Origin: Streptomyces sulphureus DSM 40104
Lineage (GTDB): Bacteria > Actinomycetota > Actinomycetes > Streptomycetales > Streptomycetaceae
Length of the DNA: 64,000 nt
Direction: 5' to 3'
Assembly: GCF_000381025.1 (NCBI RefSeq)
Contig: NZ_KB905813.1
Location: forward strand, 875,082 to 939,081
Notes under the pieces: generated by a model
What the model was told of the DNA's origin: nothing
The model's database searches: none
The model's input: only the letters and a program-made list of their open reading frames with translations
In this document: in pieces, positions 51,682 through 61,059 of the stretch
Position numbering within the stretch: the stretch's first letter is position 1
Layout of the letters: every line of letters starts with the position of its first letter
Made by a program: the position numbers and the translations under genes

Positions 51682-52226
51682 GACAAAGCCTTTCGCATCT
51701 CGAGACGAGCGCGACGAGCACGCGTCTTGACGGTTCCCTCCGGCAGCTGCAGCAACATGGAGGTCTCGCGGACCGTCAGCCCGTCGAGCACCATGGCGGT
51801 CAGGACCTGGTGCAGCTCGGGGGCCAGCCGGTCCAGCGCCGTCCCGAGGTCGCCTCCTATCGCCGCCTCCAGCACTTCGCTCTCTGCCGAAGGCGCCGAG
51901 ACCGGTACGGCGCACGCCGGGGGAGGGGTGCTGTGGCGACCGCGCGTCCGGAAGGCGTCCACCAGTCGACGGGCGGCGACCGTCCACAACCAGCCGCCCG
52001 CTTCCTCGCTGCGCATGTCGGCGAAAGACCCGGCCGCCCGCCACACCGCAAGGTATGTCTCCTGCAGGACTTCGACGACGATCTCGTCGTCCGCACAGCG
52101 CCGCCGCAACCGCGCCGTCAACCACGGAGCGCTGCGCCGATACAACTCGTCGAAGGCCGCGGTGTCTCCATGGGAGACCCGCCGGACCAACTGGGCTTCG
52201 GACAGCGAAGCCGGTGAACGTTTCAC
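51678..52226 (-). CDS. ECF RNA polymerase sigma factor
   Basis: The 182-aa protein has region 2 (LVRRVSHGDTAAFDELYRRS, EVLQETYLAVWRAAGSFAD, WLWTVAARRLVDAFR) and region 4 (ALDRLAPELHQVLTAMVLDG, LTVRETSMLLQLPEGTVKTR). GTG 52226 is the start. It heads a five-gene operon with its anti-sigma factor and an ABC transporter and probably drives its own operon. Confidence 0.92.
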   Translation of the reverse strand: MKRSPASLSEAQLVRRVSHGDTAAFDELYRRSAPWLTARLRRRCADDEIVVEVLQETYLAVWRAAGSFADMRSEEAGGWLWTVAARRLVDAFRTRGRHSTPPPACAVPVSAPSAESEVLEAAIGGDLGTALDRLAPELHQVLTAMVLDGLTVRETSMLLQLPEGTVKTRARRARLEMRKALS

Positions 52227-52773
52227 GTCCTAGTCTGACGGTCCGGCGCAGCTACAGGTTTTCCCCGAGGGTGTAGTCCACATCACATCGTGTGGATCGC
52301 GCCCGTGCCGAAACCTGTGGGCACGAAGTCCCGCGGGAGGAAGGCCGGATCGTCAGCACGCCCGGACAGAGTCGCGGCGGTTGCGAGCTTGTCACGAGGC
52401 GGGAAAGCCGGAACCGCACACTACCTGCCAGTCAGGGACCGGCTTGCGGTCGGGATAGCGAAAACGACGTTTTCGTCTCGGCAACAGCGGCTCGATCCGC
52501 TCCCGCAAGTCATCCGGCACGATCCACGATGCAGTCCCCACGACCCGGACAACGACTAACTGCTCTACTTAATTGTGTTAGCCATTCTCGGTGGGTGAAT
52601 CTTCTGGAGGAGAAGAGAAGTGCTCAGTCGACACCTTTCCGCAACCCTGGCCAAATGTTGGCACACCGACGAGGTCGTGGTGTGCGATGCGGGACTATCG
52701 ATCCCGAGCGGCTGCGTGGGGCGACGTCTATTCGCGCCGATGCCGTATCCGTGCTCTCGCAGGGCGGAGACGG
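52227..52773. other. 547-bp gap with no recognised gene
   Basis: Should hold the ECF operon promoter. A CGAAAAC-GAC-GTTTTCG inverted repeat near 52457-52473 is the only clear structure. No convincing coding frame. Confidence 0.5.
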
Positions 52774-53592
52774 TCACGAGAATTGCATGCCACCGTCGAT
52801 CATCACCGACTGGCCGGTCATGTAGTCGGAGTCTGGGGACGCCAGGTAGGACACGTATTTTGCGACGTCTGCCGGTTCTTCCACCCGCCCGAGAGCGATT
52901 TGCTCCGAGTATTTGCGGATGGCTTGGCCTTTTTCGAGCCCTTCGTACGCGGCCAGCTTCTCATCGATAAGATCCCACATCGCAGTGCCGACGATGCCGG
53001 GGCAGTAGGCGTTGACGGTGATGCCATGACGAGCCCACTCAAGCGCAGCAGCCTGCGTCAGCCCGCGCACTCCCCACTTGGATGCCGAGTAGTGGCCCAT
53101 CAGGGCGAACGGACGATACGCGACGATGGACGCAGCCCCGATGATCTTTCCACCCGTGCCCTGCGCAATCATCTGCCGGGCAGCTGCCTGATACTGCAGA
53201 AACGCACCACGTAGGTTGACGGTCACAACCCGGTCGAACTCCTCAGCAGCCATCTCCAACAGCGAAACGACGCCAGCGACGCCGGCGTTGGCGACGAACA
53301 CGTCCAATTGCCCCAGGCGAGATGCAGACTCCTGCACCAGAGACTCGACTTCCTGTTCACTCGTGACATCCACGTCTACGACGAACGCCCGACCACCAGC
53401 GGCGGCGATACCGTCCGCGACGGCCTGCGCCTCGCTACGCATAGCTGGCAGGTCCGCAACTACGACCTTCAGCCCGTCGCGGGCCAGTCGTTCCGCGATG
53501 GCTCGCCCAATGCCGCGTGAGCCCCCCGTGACGACCGCGCCGCGCACCTGTTCGCCGCTTTGTCTCCGGCTCTGTTCTTGCCCTGCGTCCAT
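52774..53592 (-). CDS. Short-chain dehydrogenase/reductase
   Basis: The 272-aa SDR has TGGSRGIGRAIAERLARDG (residues about 22-40), VFVANAGVAGV, the catalytic Ser in IIGAASIVAYRP, Tyr/Lys in GHYSASKWG, and the C-terminal YMTGQSVMIDGGMQFS. ATG 53592 is chosen by homology; a longer start at 53613 is possible. It resembles diol/acetoin or sugar-alcohol dehydrogenases. No operon partner; substrate unknown. Confidence 0.9.
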   Translation of the reverse strand: MDAGQEQSRRQSGEQVRGAVVTGGSRGIGRAIAERLARDGLKVVVADLPAMRSEAQAVADGIAAAGGRAFVVDVDVTSEQEVESLVQESASRLGQLDVFVANAGVAGVVSLLEMAAEEFDRVVTVNLRGAFLQYQAAARQMIAQGTGGKIIGAASIVAYRPFALMGHYSASKWGVRGLTQAAALEWARHGITVNAYCPGIVGTAMWDLIDEKLAAYEGLEKGQAIRKYSEQIALGRVEEPADVAKYVSYLASPDSDYMTGQSVMIDGGMQFS

Positions 53593-53754
53593 GAAGCACC
53601 GGCCTTTCTGCATGTCAGGGCTGACCGACAACCGGCCAGAAGAGTGAGCGACCAGAATTGCTTGAGTCAGGCTACGCAATTCACGCCTACTTTTTCTTTT
53701 CGACACGCTCAGGAGTGTGTTTTAGGTGGTCCTGATGGTGCATCATGGGCTGTG

Positions 53755-54160
53755 AGTGAGCGTTTCTCGTGGCTGGTATCAGCCGGTGGGGTGTGGCGGA
53801 GCCGAGAAGCCTGCGGTGCGGTCGCAGGGCGGCGGCAGGGCGCGCTCCGACGATGAGGCGGTCTTCGCTGCCGTGGTGTTTGTGTTCGTCACAGGGTGTG
53901 CATGGCGGAAGCTACCGCCGATCTTCGGTCGTTCATGGACGACTCCGATCAGCTTAGCCGATGGCGGCGCAAGGGGAACATCGCGCCGTGTATCGCGCAA
54001 AACGGAACCGAACCCTCTGATGGGTCGTGAAACGCATTTTCGCCTGGATGGGCAACTACCGCTGCGTAACCACGAGATGGGACCGCAGGGCCGACCACTT
54101 CTTCGCCCTCGCAGCCACCCTCATCTGCTACAGGCACTACAACAAACAATCCGTCTGAGA
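53755..54160 (+). pseudogene. Degenerate IS5-like transposase fragment
   Basis: The 5' part (ARSDDEAVFAAVVFVFVTGCAWRKLPP) and the 3' part (KRIFAWMGNYRCVTTRWDRR, then LAATLICYRHYNKQSV) of an IS5-type transposase lie close together in different frames; most of the middle is deleted. It is a different subtype from the relic at 43930-44735. Confidence 0.65.
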
Positions 54161-54385
54161 CACAGTCTTACCGGCCTCTTGCTGGTGAGTAGCGAGCCGT
54201 TGGGCGGTGATGCCTCAGGACGGTCGTTTGATGATGCTGCGCATCTGCGACGAATCGTGTTCGAAGTCGGCGTGCTGCCAGTCATGTGACTGGAGGTCAC
54301 CCGTTTGATGGCGTGTAGTGAGCGGACATGGCGAGCGGAGGTGACAGTGGCAGTGCTTGCAGATTCGCGTCAGAGGAGTCGCACC

Positions 54386-54604
54386 ATGATCGTCAAGAAG
54401 TTGCATGAGGCGGGTTTGCGCAGTGACCACGCCTATACAGCTGCTGTCGTCTCGATCGGGCTGTCGTTCTTGTCTTGGACGACGTCGCTCAAAAAAGAGA
54501 CAGCGGGAACGGACCGCGCCGACCGGTGGGGAATTTTCGTGGGCGAATGGGCGCCTACCTTCTTCGGCTTGGGACTGGCGCTGGCCCAGTACGAAAAAAA
54601 CTGA
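54386..54604 (+). CDS. Small hydrophobic protein (72 aa) common in Streptomyces
   Basis: ATG 54386 has GAGGAG 7 nt upstream. The product has two hydrophobic stretches (YTAAVVSIGLSFLSWTTSL and WGIFVGEWAPTFFGLGLALA) separated by a short charged loop containing DRADRW. Similar two-TM proteins occur widely in Streptomyces with no assigned role. Confidence 0.7.
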   Translation: MIVKKLHEAGLRSDHAYTAAVVSIGLSFLSWTTSLKKETAGTDRADRWGIFVGEWAPTFFGLGLALAQYEKN

Positions 54605-55418
54605 CGAGGCAGCGTCTCGTTGCCTGTGGGGTCGGCCGGCGGTCGGCCCCACTCGGTCGTCAGGCGACACCCGCGACCGTGGCGGGCTCAAGTGGCCGGC
54701 CGTATGCGTGCTCAGGCGCCAGTTCGGCGACCGGGGTGGAGTTCCCGTCCGCTGGGCAAGTTGCACGCGTCGAAGTTAACGGCACCGAAGACCGCGCCGT
54801 TGTCGGGGACGAGGATGCCGTTGCGGGGCCGGGTGCTCAAGGAGAAGCCGGTCTTCCCCGGACTCCGGAGGTCCGGGGAGTCGGCGAAATTGCGGAGTCG
54901 GTCCGGCTGGTGCCGCTGCCGATGTAGTCCCCACTCTCGTACTTGCGGGGCGGCTGTACCACCCCACGCCCGCCAGTCTGGGCTGTCCAGCCCTTGTTAG
55001 CCGGCGGCATCGACCGCTCCGTCATCGACAAGGCGGCCTTTGCCCACCGAGCGTGGCTACTTTACCGACAGAACCGCTGCTGCGTAGGAAGTGGCGGTCT
55101 CTTTCCTCCAGGCCACAGCGCGTCTCCACTTTCGAGTCCGGACACTGGACCAATCGTTACCCGGTGGATCAAGGCTACAGCGGCGGCATTTACTGGCAGA
55201 CGCCCCGGTTTCGGCTGCCTGGCGCAGCAGGCGGCGCGGCGCTGCTGCCGGGCCGTCCTTTTCGTCCACCATGGGTGGACGGTCGCTCGCTGTTCCCCTT
55301 CTTGGCGTGCCCTGGAACTTCGCCCGTGGAAAGAGGCCCGCTCATCGGCATGGCCACTACCGGAAGCCCGGAGAGGCGCAGCGGCAGAGGCCGGAAGTAC
55401 GTCCGAGGGAGCGCGGGA
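54605..55418. other. 814 bp without a confident gene
   Basis: A minus-strand frame around 54780-54910 (SPGKTGFSLSTRPRNGILVP) looks like a leftover coding segment without start or domain. Otherwise only shadow frames are present. Confidence 0.45.
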
Positions 55419-56402
55419 ATGGTGCAGATCGGCTACAAGCTGTCTTCGGAGGCGTTCGGCCCCGAGGAGCTGGTGAGACAGGCGGTCCTGGCGGAGCGGG
55501 CCGGGTTCGACTTCGTCGAGATGAGCGATCACTACCACCCGTGGCTGGACGTGCAGGGGCATTCGCCTTTCACGTGGACGGTGTTCGGAACGATCGCGGC
55601 GAAGACGGAAAGGGTTGGGCTGGTCACCGGAGTGACCTGCCCGACCGTTCGCTACCATCCGGCGATCATCGCCCAGGCCGCCGCTACGCTTGCGCTGGTC
55701 TCCGACGGCCGCTTCACCCTCGGCGTGGGCGCGGGCGAGAGGCTCAACGAGCACGTGGTCGGCGAGGGGTTCCCCAACTCGGTGCCCGAAAGGCACGCCC
55801 GCCTGCGGGAGGCGCTGGAGATCATCCGGCTGCTGTGGAGCGGCGGATACCGGTCGTACGACGGTCGGCACCTGCGGCTGGACGACGCTCGGGTCTTCGA
55901 CCTCCCGCGGGATCTGCCGGTGATCGCGGTGGCTTCCAGCGGTCCCCTCTCGGCCCGGATCGCCGCCGCACTCGGGGACGGCTTGTTCGCGACCGAGCCC
56001 AAGGGCCAGGTGACGCAGGCTTACCACACGGCGGGAGGAAGGGGCCCGCGCTATGCCGAGGTGCCGGTGGCCTGGGCGGACGAGGCCCACACGGCCGCGC
56101 AGGCGGCGCTGCGAACCTCACCGTGGGCGGTGACGGGCTGGAAGGTGATGAGCGAGCTGCCCAATCCGGTCAACTTCCAGGCCGCGACGGCCACCGTGCG
56201 CGAGGAGGACATCCTCGGCCAGTTCGCGTGCGGCTCGGACCCCGCGCGCTACGCCGAGGTCGCGCAGCCTTTCGTCGATGTCGGCTTCGACCGGCTGGTG
56301 CTGCAGAACGCCGGCCCGGATCCGGACGGATTCATCGACTTCTACCAGCGGGAACTGGACCAGCGCCTTCGCGGGCTCACCCCGTCGGGAAGCTTCGCCT
56401 GA
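55419..56402 (+). CDS. F420-dependent luciferase-like oxidoreductase (G6PDH-like group)
   Basis: The 327-aa TIM-barrel protein matches F420-dependent LLM enzymes: GYKLSSEAFGPEELVRQAVL, AGFDFVEMSDHYHPWLDVQG, HSPFTWTVFGTIAAKTERVG, LVTGVTCPTVRYHPAIIAQA, and FTLGVGAGERLNEH. This pattern is typical of the F420-dependent glucose-6-phosphate dehydrogenase-related group. The ATG has GAGGGAG upstream. It is followed after 117 nt by an alpha/beta hydrolase. Cytosolic; substrate unknown. Confidence 0.88.
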   Translation: MVQIGYKLSSEAFGPEELVRQAVLAERAGFDFVEMSDHYHPWLDVQGHSPFTWTVFGTIAAKTERVGLVTGVTCPTVRYHPAIIAQAAATLALVSDGRFTLGVGAGERLNEHVVGEGFPNSVPERHARLREALEIIRLLWSGGYRSYDGRHLRLDDARVFDLPRDLPVIAVASSGPLSARIAAALGDGLFATEPKGQVTQAYHTAGGRGPRYAEVPVAWADEAHTAAQAALRTSPWAVTGWKVMSELPNPVNFQAATATVREEDILGQFACGSDPARYAEVAQPFVDVGFDRLVLQNAGPDPDGFIDFYQRELDQRLRGLTPSGSFA

Positions 56403-56519
56403 GCGCGCCGTGCCGGTGCCTGCCGCCCGCCGGGGAAACGGACACGGCCGTCCCGGCGTTCGCCTCCGGCAGGCCGGAAACCTCGGAACAGCAGCGTGTG
56501 GCCTCGAAGGGGAGAGCGG

Positions 56520-57344
56520 ATGGGCTACGTCAAGGCCGGCGACGGCACCGGCCTGCACTACGAGGAACACGGGTCAGGCCGGCCGCTCGTGCTGGTCCAC
56601 GGGTGGACGTTCAGCGGCCGGTTCTTCGACCGCAACCTCCCGGCCCTGGCGGAGCACGCCCGCGTCGTCTCCATCGATCTGCGGGGGCACGGCGATTCGA
56701 GCAAGCCAGGGCACGGGTACCGCATCGCCCGGCTGGCCAAGGACCTTTATGACCTGCTGGAGGCCCTCGACCTGCGCGGTGCGACAGTGCTGGGTTGGTC
56801 GCTGGGCTGCCCGGTGATTTGGAGTTACCTGGAACTGTTCGGCGCCCACCGCGTCAAGGCCGCCGTGTTCGTCGAGCAGACCCCCCGCCAGTACTACGCG
56901 GCCGACTGGACGTACGCGCACGCTGTTTGCTTCGACGATGCCGCACTGGCTGCGTTGCAAGCCCACACGGGTGCGGACCCGAGCGGCCAGGACCGTCGGC
57001 AACTGGAGACGATCACGGCGACCGAGCTGAGCACCAACGAACGAAACCTGTTCCTGGCCGAAATGGCCAAGTGCCCGCCCGCGGTCCGCAGCGCCGTCAT
57101 GGCCGATCACACGCGCGCCGACTGGCGGGACGTGCTGCCTACGCTCGACCTTCCCACGCTCGTCCTGGTCGCTCGCCGGGACGAGGTCTTCGACTGGCGC
57201 GGCCCGGCCTGGGTCGGCGAGCACATGCCGAAGGCGCGCACGGTGTTCTTCGAACACAGCGGCCACGCCCTGTTCCTGGACGAACCCGAGAAGTTCAACC
57301 GGATCGTCACCAAGTTCCACACCAGCGACCGGAGCCGGGCGTGA
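56520..57344 (+). CDS. Alpha/beta hydrolase (non-heme haloperoxidase/esterase-like)
   Basis: The 274-aa hydrolase has LVLVHGWTFSGRFFDRNLPA (oxyanion hole), IDLRGHGDSSKP, the nucleophile Ser94 in LGWSLGCPVI, an acid near residue 225 (LVARRDEVFDW) and His in EHSGHALFLDEP. AAGGGGAG precedes the ATG. It may be co-transcribed with the F420 oxidoreductase. The family includes esterases, lactonases and cofactor-free haloperoxidases. Confidence 0.88.
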   Translation: MGYVKAGDGTGLHYEEHGSGRPLVLVHGWTFSGRFFDRNLPALAEHARVVSIDLRGHGDSSKPGHGYRIARLAKDLYDLLEALDLRGATVLGWSLGCPVIWSYLELFGAHRVKAAVFVEQTPRQYYAADWTYAHAVCFDDAALAALQAHTGADPSGQDRRQLETITATELSTNERNLFLAEMAKCPPAVRSAVMADHTRADWRDVLPTLDLPTLVLVARRDEVFDWRGPAWVGEHMPKARTVFFEHSGHALFLDEPEKFNRIVTKFHTSDRSRA

Positions 57345-57345
57345 A

Positions 57346-57720
57346 TCACCCCGCAGAGCTGCCCTTCATCTTCGCGGTCTGCCAAACGTTCCAGGTGTCG
57401 AAGCAGATCCATACCTCCTGCCGGTCGACTTCTTCCACGATTTTGAGGGCTTGTTCCATAGTCCAGATCGCTGTCTTCCGGTTCAAGGAGACCGGATTGA
57501 GCGGCTCGAGAGCGATCCGAACACCATGGGCGGCGGTTACGGAGGCCAGTTCCCGGTGATCAATCACGGTCTGCCGGATGGCTTCAGCCAGGTCGCCGTG
57601 CGGCGCCGGGCCGGTGTCGGTGACGGAGACTGCCCGGCGCGTAGGGAGCCACCTGCTCTATGCAGGCGCGGACCGTTGCCAGACGTTCCTGCCTTGCCGT
57701 GGGGCGAGGCTGACTCACGT
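57346..57720 (-). pseudogene. Broken sugar phosphate isomerase/epimerase (AP endonuclease 2-like) fragment
   Basis: Pieces of a xylose-isomerase-like TIM barrel lie in two frames: PTARQERLATVRACIEQVAP, then after a frameshift near 57630 GDLAEAIRQTVIDHRELASV, VRIALEPLNPVSLNRKTAIW and VWICFDTWNVWQ. Both ends are truncated; the right part simply stops after the barrel segment containing the Asp-Thr-Trp ligand region. Confidence 0.6.
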
Positions 57721-57985
57721 TCGGGACCATGGTGCGCACCGAGGGCTGCGCGGAGCTGATTGTCCAAGGCTGTTTTCAGTTGCCCCATGGCCCGGGCAGG
57801 GTCGCCGTGTTGTGGGACACGACCGGCGACAACATGTCGAGACCGCGTACCACCCTCACCACTGACACAGACACAGTCTCGGTGGCCATCAGCCGCGACG
57901 GCACCCTCCGCACTCGCTACGCTCACCTCGACCACCCAACGCACACCCATCGACAAACCGGCGCAAAGGTGTCCGGCAGTCGCGT
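57721..57985. other. Short stretch with no recognised gene
   Basis: Open frames on both strands without domain or start evidence; probably debris next to the broken isomerase gene. Confidence 0.4.
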
Positions 57986-58615
57986 TCAGCGCAGCCACAC
58001 GTGGGCGCGGACAAGCGGGAGCCGCGCCCACAGCCGGCCCAGCCCCAGCGCATCACCGGCCGATACCGCAGCCAATGCCATCAACACCACTGCATACACC
58101 AGGTGGTAACTGACGAACGGGTTCGTCGACATGCTGGCCGACCCGTCCGACAGATGTCTGGCCGGCGGCCACTCCCCCATCCACATCAACGCCATCATCA
58201 TCGTCCCGGTGACAGCAGCCAGACGCAACGCCACCCCTGCCGTCAGCGCCAGCCCGATCCCGAGCAGGCCCAGCATGAACAGCCAGTCCGCCCAAGCAGC
58301 CCCCGCCCACGAGTGGAACGTCGACTCCATCGGGCCCACTGCCACGTTCTTCAGAAAACCCTCCGTGGGCGTACCACCGTCGATCCAACCCTTCCCGGAG
58401 GCGGTGGCGTAGCCGAGCCCGTACGTTTTGTCGAAGAAAGCCCACAAGAAGACGAAGCCCAGCAACACCCGAGCCGAGGCGAAGATATAGGCCCGGGCGG
58501 TGAATCTGCCGGCCTTTGCCGACCCGTCCGCCCCGGGCGCGGAAATGTCGTGGTCACGGTGGAGCGCCGGCGGATCGAGACTCGAACCATGGTGCGCGGG
58601 CTGGTGCACGGCCAT
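57986..58615 (-). CDS. DoxX-like integral membrane protein
   Basis: The 209-aa protein has four hydrophobic helices with the DoxX-type pattern: ARVLLGFVFLWAFFDKTYGL, WADWLFMLGLLGIGLALTAG, VALRLAAVTGTMMMALMWMG and HLVYAVVLMALAAVSAGDAL. DoxX proteins relate to a thiosulfate:quinone oxidoreductase subunit; many actinobacterial members have unproven roles in redox stress. A ~45-residue hydrophilic N-terminus precedes TM1. It is transcribed alone. Confidence 0.82.
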   Translation of the reverse strand: MAVHQPAHHGSSLDPPALHRDHDISAPGADGSAKAGRFTARAYIFASARVLLGFVFLWAFFDKTYGLGYATASGKGWIDGGTPTEGFLKNVAVGPMESTFHSWAGAAWADWLFMLGLLGIGLALTAGVALRLAAVTGTMMMALMWMGEWPPARHLSDGSASMSTNPFVSYHLVYAVVLMALAAVSAGDALGLGRLWARLPLVRAHVWLR

Positions 58616-59531
58616 GACAGTAACCCCTTCAAAGACGGGTCAAGCTGATTCCTGGTAGCACCCACCCTCCCGCCCCTCGTCGCCCTACACCCGACGCCGA
58701 AAGTCCGCACCCGAGGACCCAACAGCCTCAAACCGCAGGGACCTTCGGCCATCATTGGATGGCAGCGGTGAGGCGCTCGTTGCCGCGGCGGAGCTCCTGG
58801 CGTCGGATGACGGCGAAGTTCAGGTAGAAGTCACGGTCGCGGGCGATGGCGTATCCGTGGCTGAGGTCGGCGTCCGAGAGGGCTCGGTCTGTCGCGCGCT
58901 GCGATCTTGGGCGACGTTGCGACTCGATCAAAAAGTGGCTGATCGCCCATCCCCAACTACACCTGTAGGCCACTACATCGCTGATGCTCCTGCGCAGCGT
59001 GTACTCCGCTTAGCACCGTTTGCATTCTGCTGAATAGAGGGGCCCCATCGCCGCTCGCCTTCGCTGGTCTGGCATGGCAGCTCCAGTATGAAGCCCGCCC
59101 GGCCTCCATGGACTACGTCGCCCATACGAGTCCGAGTGCGGTGAGTTGGGCTCGTCGTTGCGTGGTGTGTGGTGCGGCAAGCTTTTGGTTGTTCAATCAC
59201 GCTCCGAGCCGGTGCTCGACGACCTGACCACCCTCAGCGGGAGAGAGGATCGCATGCCTGCACGGAACGGCGAGGCACCCTTACGGACGAGGTACTGACG
59301 CGCCACCGCCATGCCACGCACGCGTCGAGACTGGCGAGCCCACGATCGGTTTCGCGGCCCTTTCGCTTGCGTGCTGTACTCCGGGCCGGCCGCCCGCATG
59401 TTGGCCGGCGGCCTGTCAGGAGCGGGTTGCCGCAGCTGAGCGAGACGCTACTGCGGCCGTTGCGCAGGGCCGGGCGCCGTCACCGGGAACGGTCTCCATG
59501 GATGTCAGTGTGATCTGGGAGGGTCGGTTTC
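58616..59531. other. 916 bp without a confident gene
   Basis: A minus-strand frame at 58752-58973 (LSHGYAIARDRDFYLNFAVI) looks like protein sequence but lacks an identifiable family and a credible start. The remaining frames look like shadows. Likely relic DNA. Confidence 0.45.
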
Positions 59532-59710
59532 ATGATGACGAATTCGACTGTGACTGCTGCTGATTTCACCTGGCTGAGGGAAGCGGGCTGGGGGATCACC
59601 TACGGCGTGACTGTGGCGCGAGGGATAACTCCTGAGGAAGCGTTGCGGCGTCTGGAGGCGGAAGTGGTGGGAACCGCGGCGGGGATGGACGGAGTCAGCG
59701 AGGTGTGGTA
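59532..59710 (+). pseudogene. 5' fragment of a small unknown protein (DUF6461-like)
   Basis: The segment [20 protein letters not shown], then [13 protein letters not shown], resembles the N-terminus of a small Streptomyces protein family. It ends near 59710, where LysR-type sequence of the opposite strand begins. Family assignment is tentative. Confidence 0.4.
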
Positions 59711-59821
59711 CATGGACAGGGCTGGTTGTGCGATGGACAGACGGGCCGCGGCGCGACCGAAGTGCAGCTCCTCGGCCACGGCGACGAAGTACTCCAGCTC
59801 GCGGGTCTCCAGCTCGGCCAT
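59711..59821 (-). pseudogene. 5' fragment of a LysR-type regulator
   Basis: ATG 59821 begins a typical LysR HTH ([32 protein letters not shown]) that stops after ~36 codons, before the recognition helix is complete. It is joined head-to-head with another gene fragment. Non-functional. Confidence 0.65.
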
Positions 59822-59914
59822 GCCGTGAGACTATCGCCGATTCATTCCTGTCAGTCATCGAACCATGGCGGGTGGATCTTGGACGCGGGTGAAAAGTGCC
59901 TGTTCACTGGGGTA

Positions 59915-60232
59915 ATGATTCACCACACCATGATCGTAGCGTTTGACAATCCGATTCCGTCGCGTGAGTTGGATCAGTATCTTAAGGAGTTCGAGGAGTT
60001 CGTGATGGGCTCCGGTCTGGTCGAGTCGGTCGCGGCTCGGCACCACATCAGCGTCCCGGGCGACGTCCACGCGCCCATGGCTGTTGCGAGCGCCATCGTG
60101 CAGCTTCGCCTGGCCGACCTCGACGCTTTGAACGCGACGTTCACCATGCCCGGGGCCGTCGACCTCATCAAACGCTGGCAGGGCCGCCACCCGTACAAGG
60201 CGATGTGGGCCAACCACGAGCCGCTGGCATGA
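59915..60232 (+). CDS. Dabb-family (stress-responsive alpha-beta barrel) protein
   Basis: The 105-aa product resembles a small ferredoxin-like barrel: HHTMIVAFDNPIPSRELDQY, LVESVAARHHISVP, SAIVQLRLADLDALNATFT, and C-terminal HPYKAMWANHEPLA. Its stop overlaps the ATG of the SDR gene (ATGA), so the two are a translationally coupled pair, perhaps acting in one small catabolic step. Start may be ATG 59915 or 59930. Confidence 0.7.
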   Translation: MIHHTMIVAFDNPIPSRELDQYLKEFEEFVMGSGLVESVAARHHISVPGDVHAPMAVASAIVQLRLADLDALNATFTMPGAVDLIKRWQGRHPYKAMWANHEPLA

Positions 60233-60987
60233 GCAGCTACGCCGGCAAGGCCGGTCTGGTCACCGGCGCCGGCAGCGGAATCGGGCGTGCCAGCGCGCTC
60301 GAATTTGCTCGGCGCGGGGCCGTGATCGCCGTGCTCGACCTCGACGAGGACAGCGCCCGCCGGACCGTGGAGCTGATCGCGAAGGAGGGCGGCCAGGCGG
60401 AAGCCGTCGCTGTCGACATCGGCGACGAGGAGTCCGTGCAACAGGCCGTGGCTCAGGTCGTGTCAACGTTCGGCGGGCTCGACTTCGCGCTGAACAATGC
60501 CGGGCTTGCCTCACACGGCCGCGTCCTGACGGAGATGTCGCTCCAGGAGTGGGAGCGCGTATTGCGGGTCAACGTGATCGGCACCTGGCTGTGCATGAAG
60601 TACGAACTGCCCGCGATGCAACAACGCGGCGGCGGAGCGATCGTGAACGTCGCCTCCAACGGCGGCCTGTACGCGATCTCTGGCGCCCCGGCGTACGTGG
60701 CAGGCAAGCACGGCGTCGTCGGCCTGTCGAAAGTGGCTGCCGTGGACCACGGCCCGGACGGCATCCGGGTCAATGCGCTGTGTCCCTCGGTGACGGAGAC
60801 CGCCATGTTCGATGGCGTCGTCGCGTCGACTGGTGCGCACATCATCGAGCAACAGACGGCCGTGACCCCGCTGCGTAGGCTGGCCACTCCCGAGGAGGTC
60901 GCGGCAGCGGCGGTATGGCTGTGCTCCCCGGACGCCTCCTACATCACCGGCACCGCCCTGTCGGTCGACGGCGGCCGCCGGGCTTGA
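60229..60987 (+). CDS. Short-chain dehydrogenase/reductase
   Basis: The 252-aa SDR has VTGAGSGIGRASALEFARRG (residues 11-30), Asp in AVLDLDED suggesting NAD preference, LNNAGLASHG, the catalytic Ser in NVASNGGLYA, Tyr/Lys in APAYVAGKHG, and the C-terminal ITGTALSVDGG. Coupled to the Dabb-family gene. Substrate unknown. Confidence 0.92.
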   Translation: MSSYAGKAGLVTGAGSGIGRASALEFARRGAVIAVLDLDEDSARRTVELIAKEGGQAEAVAVDIGDEESVQQAVAQVVSTFGGLDFALNNAGLASHGRVLTEMSLQEWERVLRVNVIGTWLCMKYELPAMQQRGGGAIVNVASNGGLYAISGAPAYVAGKHGVVGLSKVAAVDHGPDGIRVNALCPSVTETAMFDGVVASTGAHIIEQQTAVTPLRRLATPEEVAAAAVWLCSPDASYITGTALSVDGGRRA

Positions 60988-61059
60988 GAAGGGGCCACCA
61001 AACACTGGGGGCATTCGCGACGCTGACCGCGGCGTTGTCTCGCCAGCCTCCTTCGTCGG

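Noticed and set aside
57729..58109. 126-codon plus-strand frame
   Set aside because: Its second half is antisense to the DoxX-like gene and the first half lacks any family signal.
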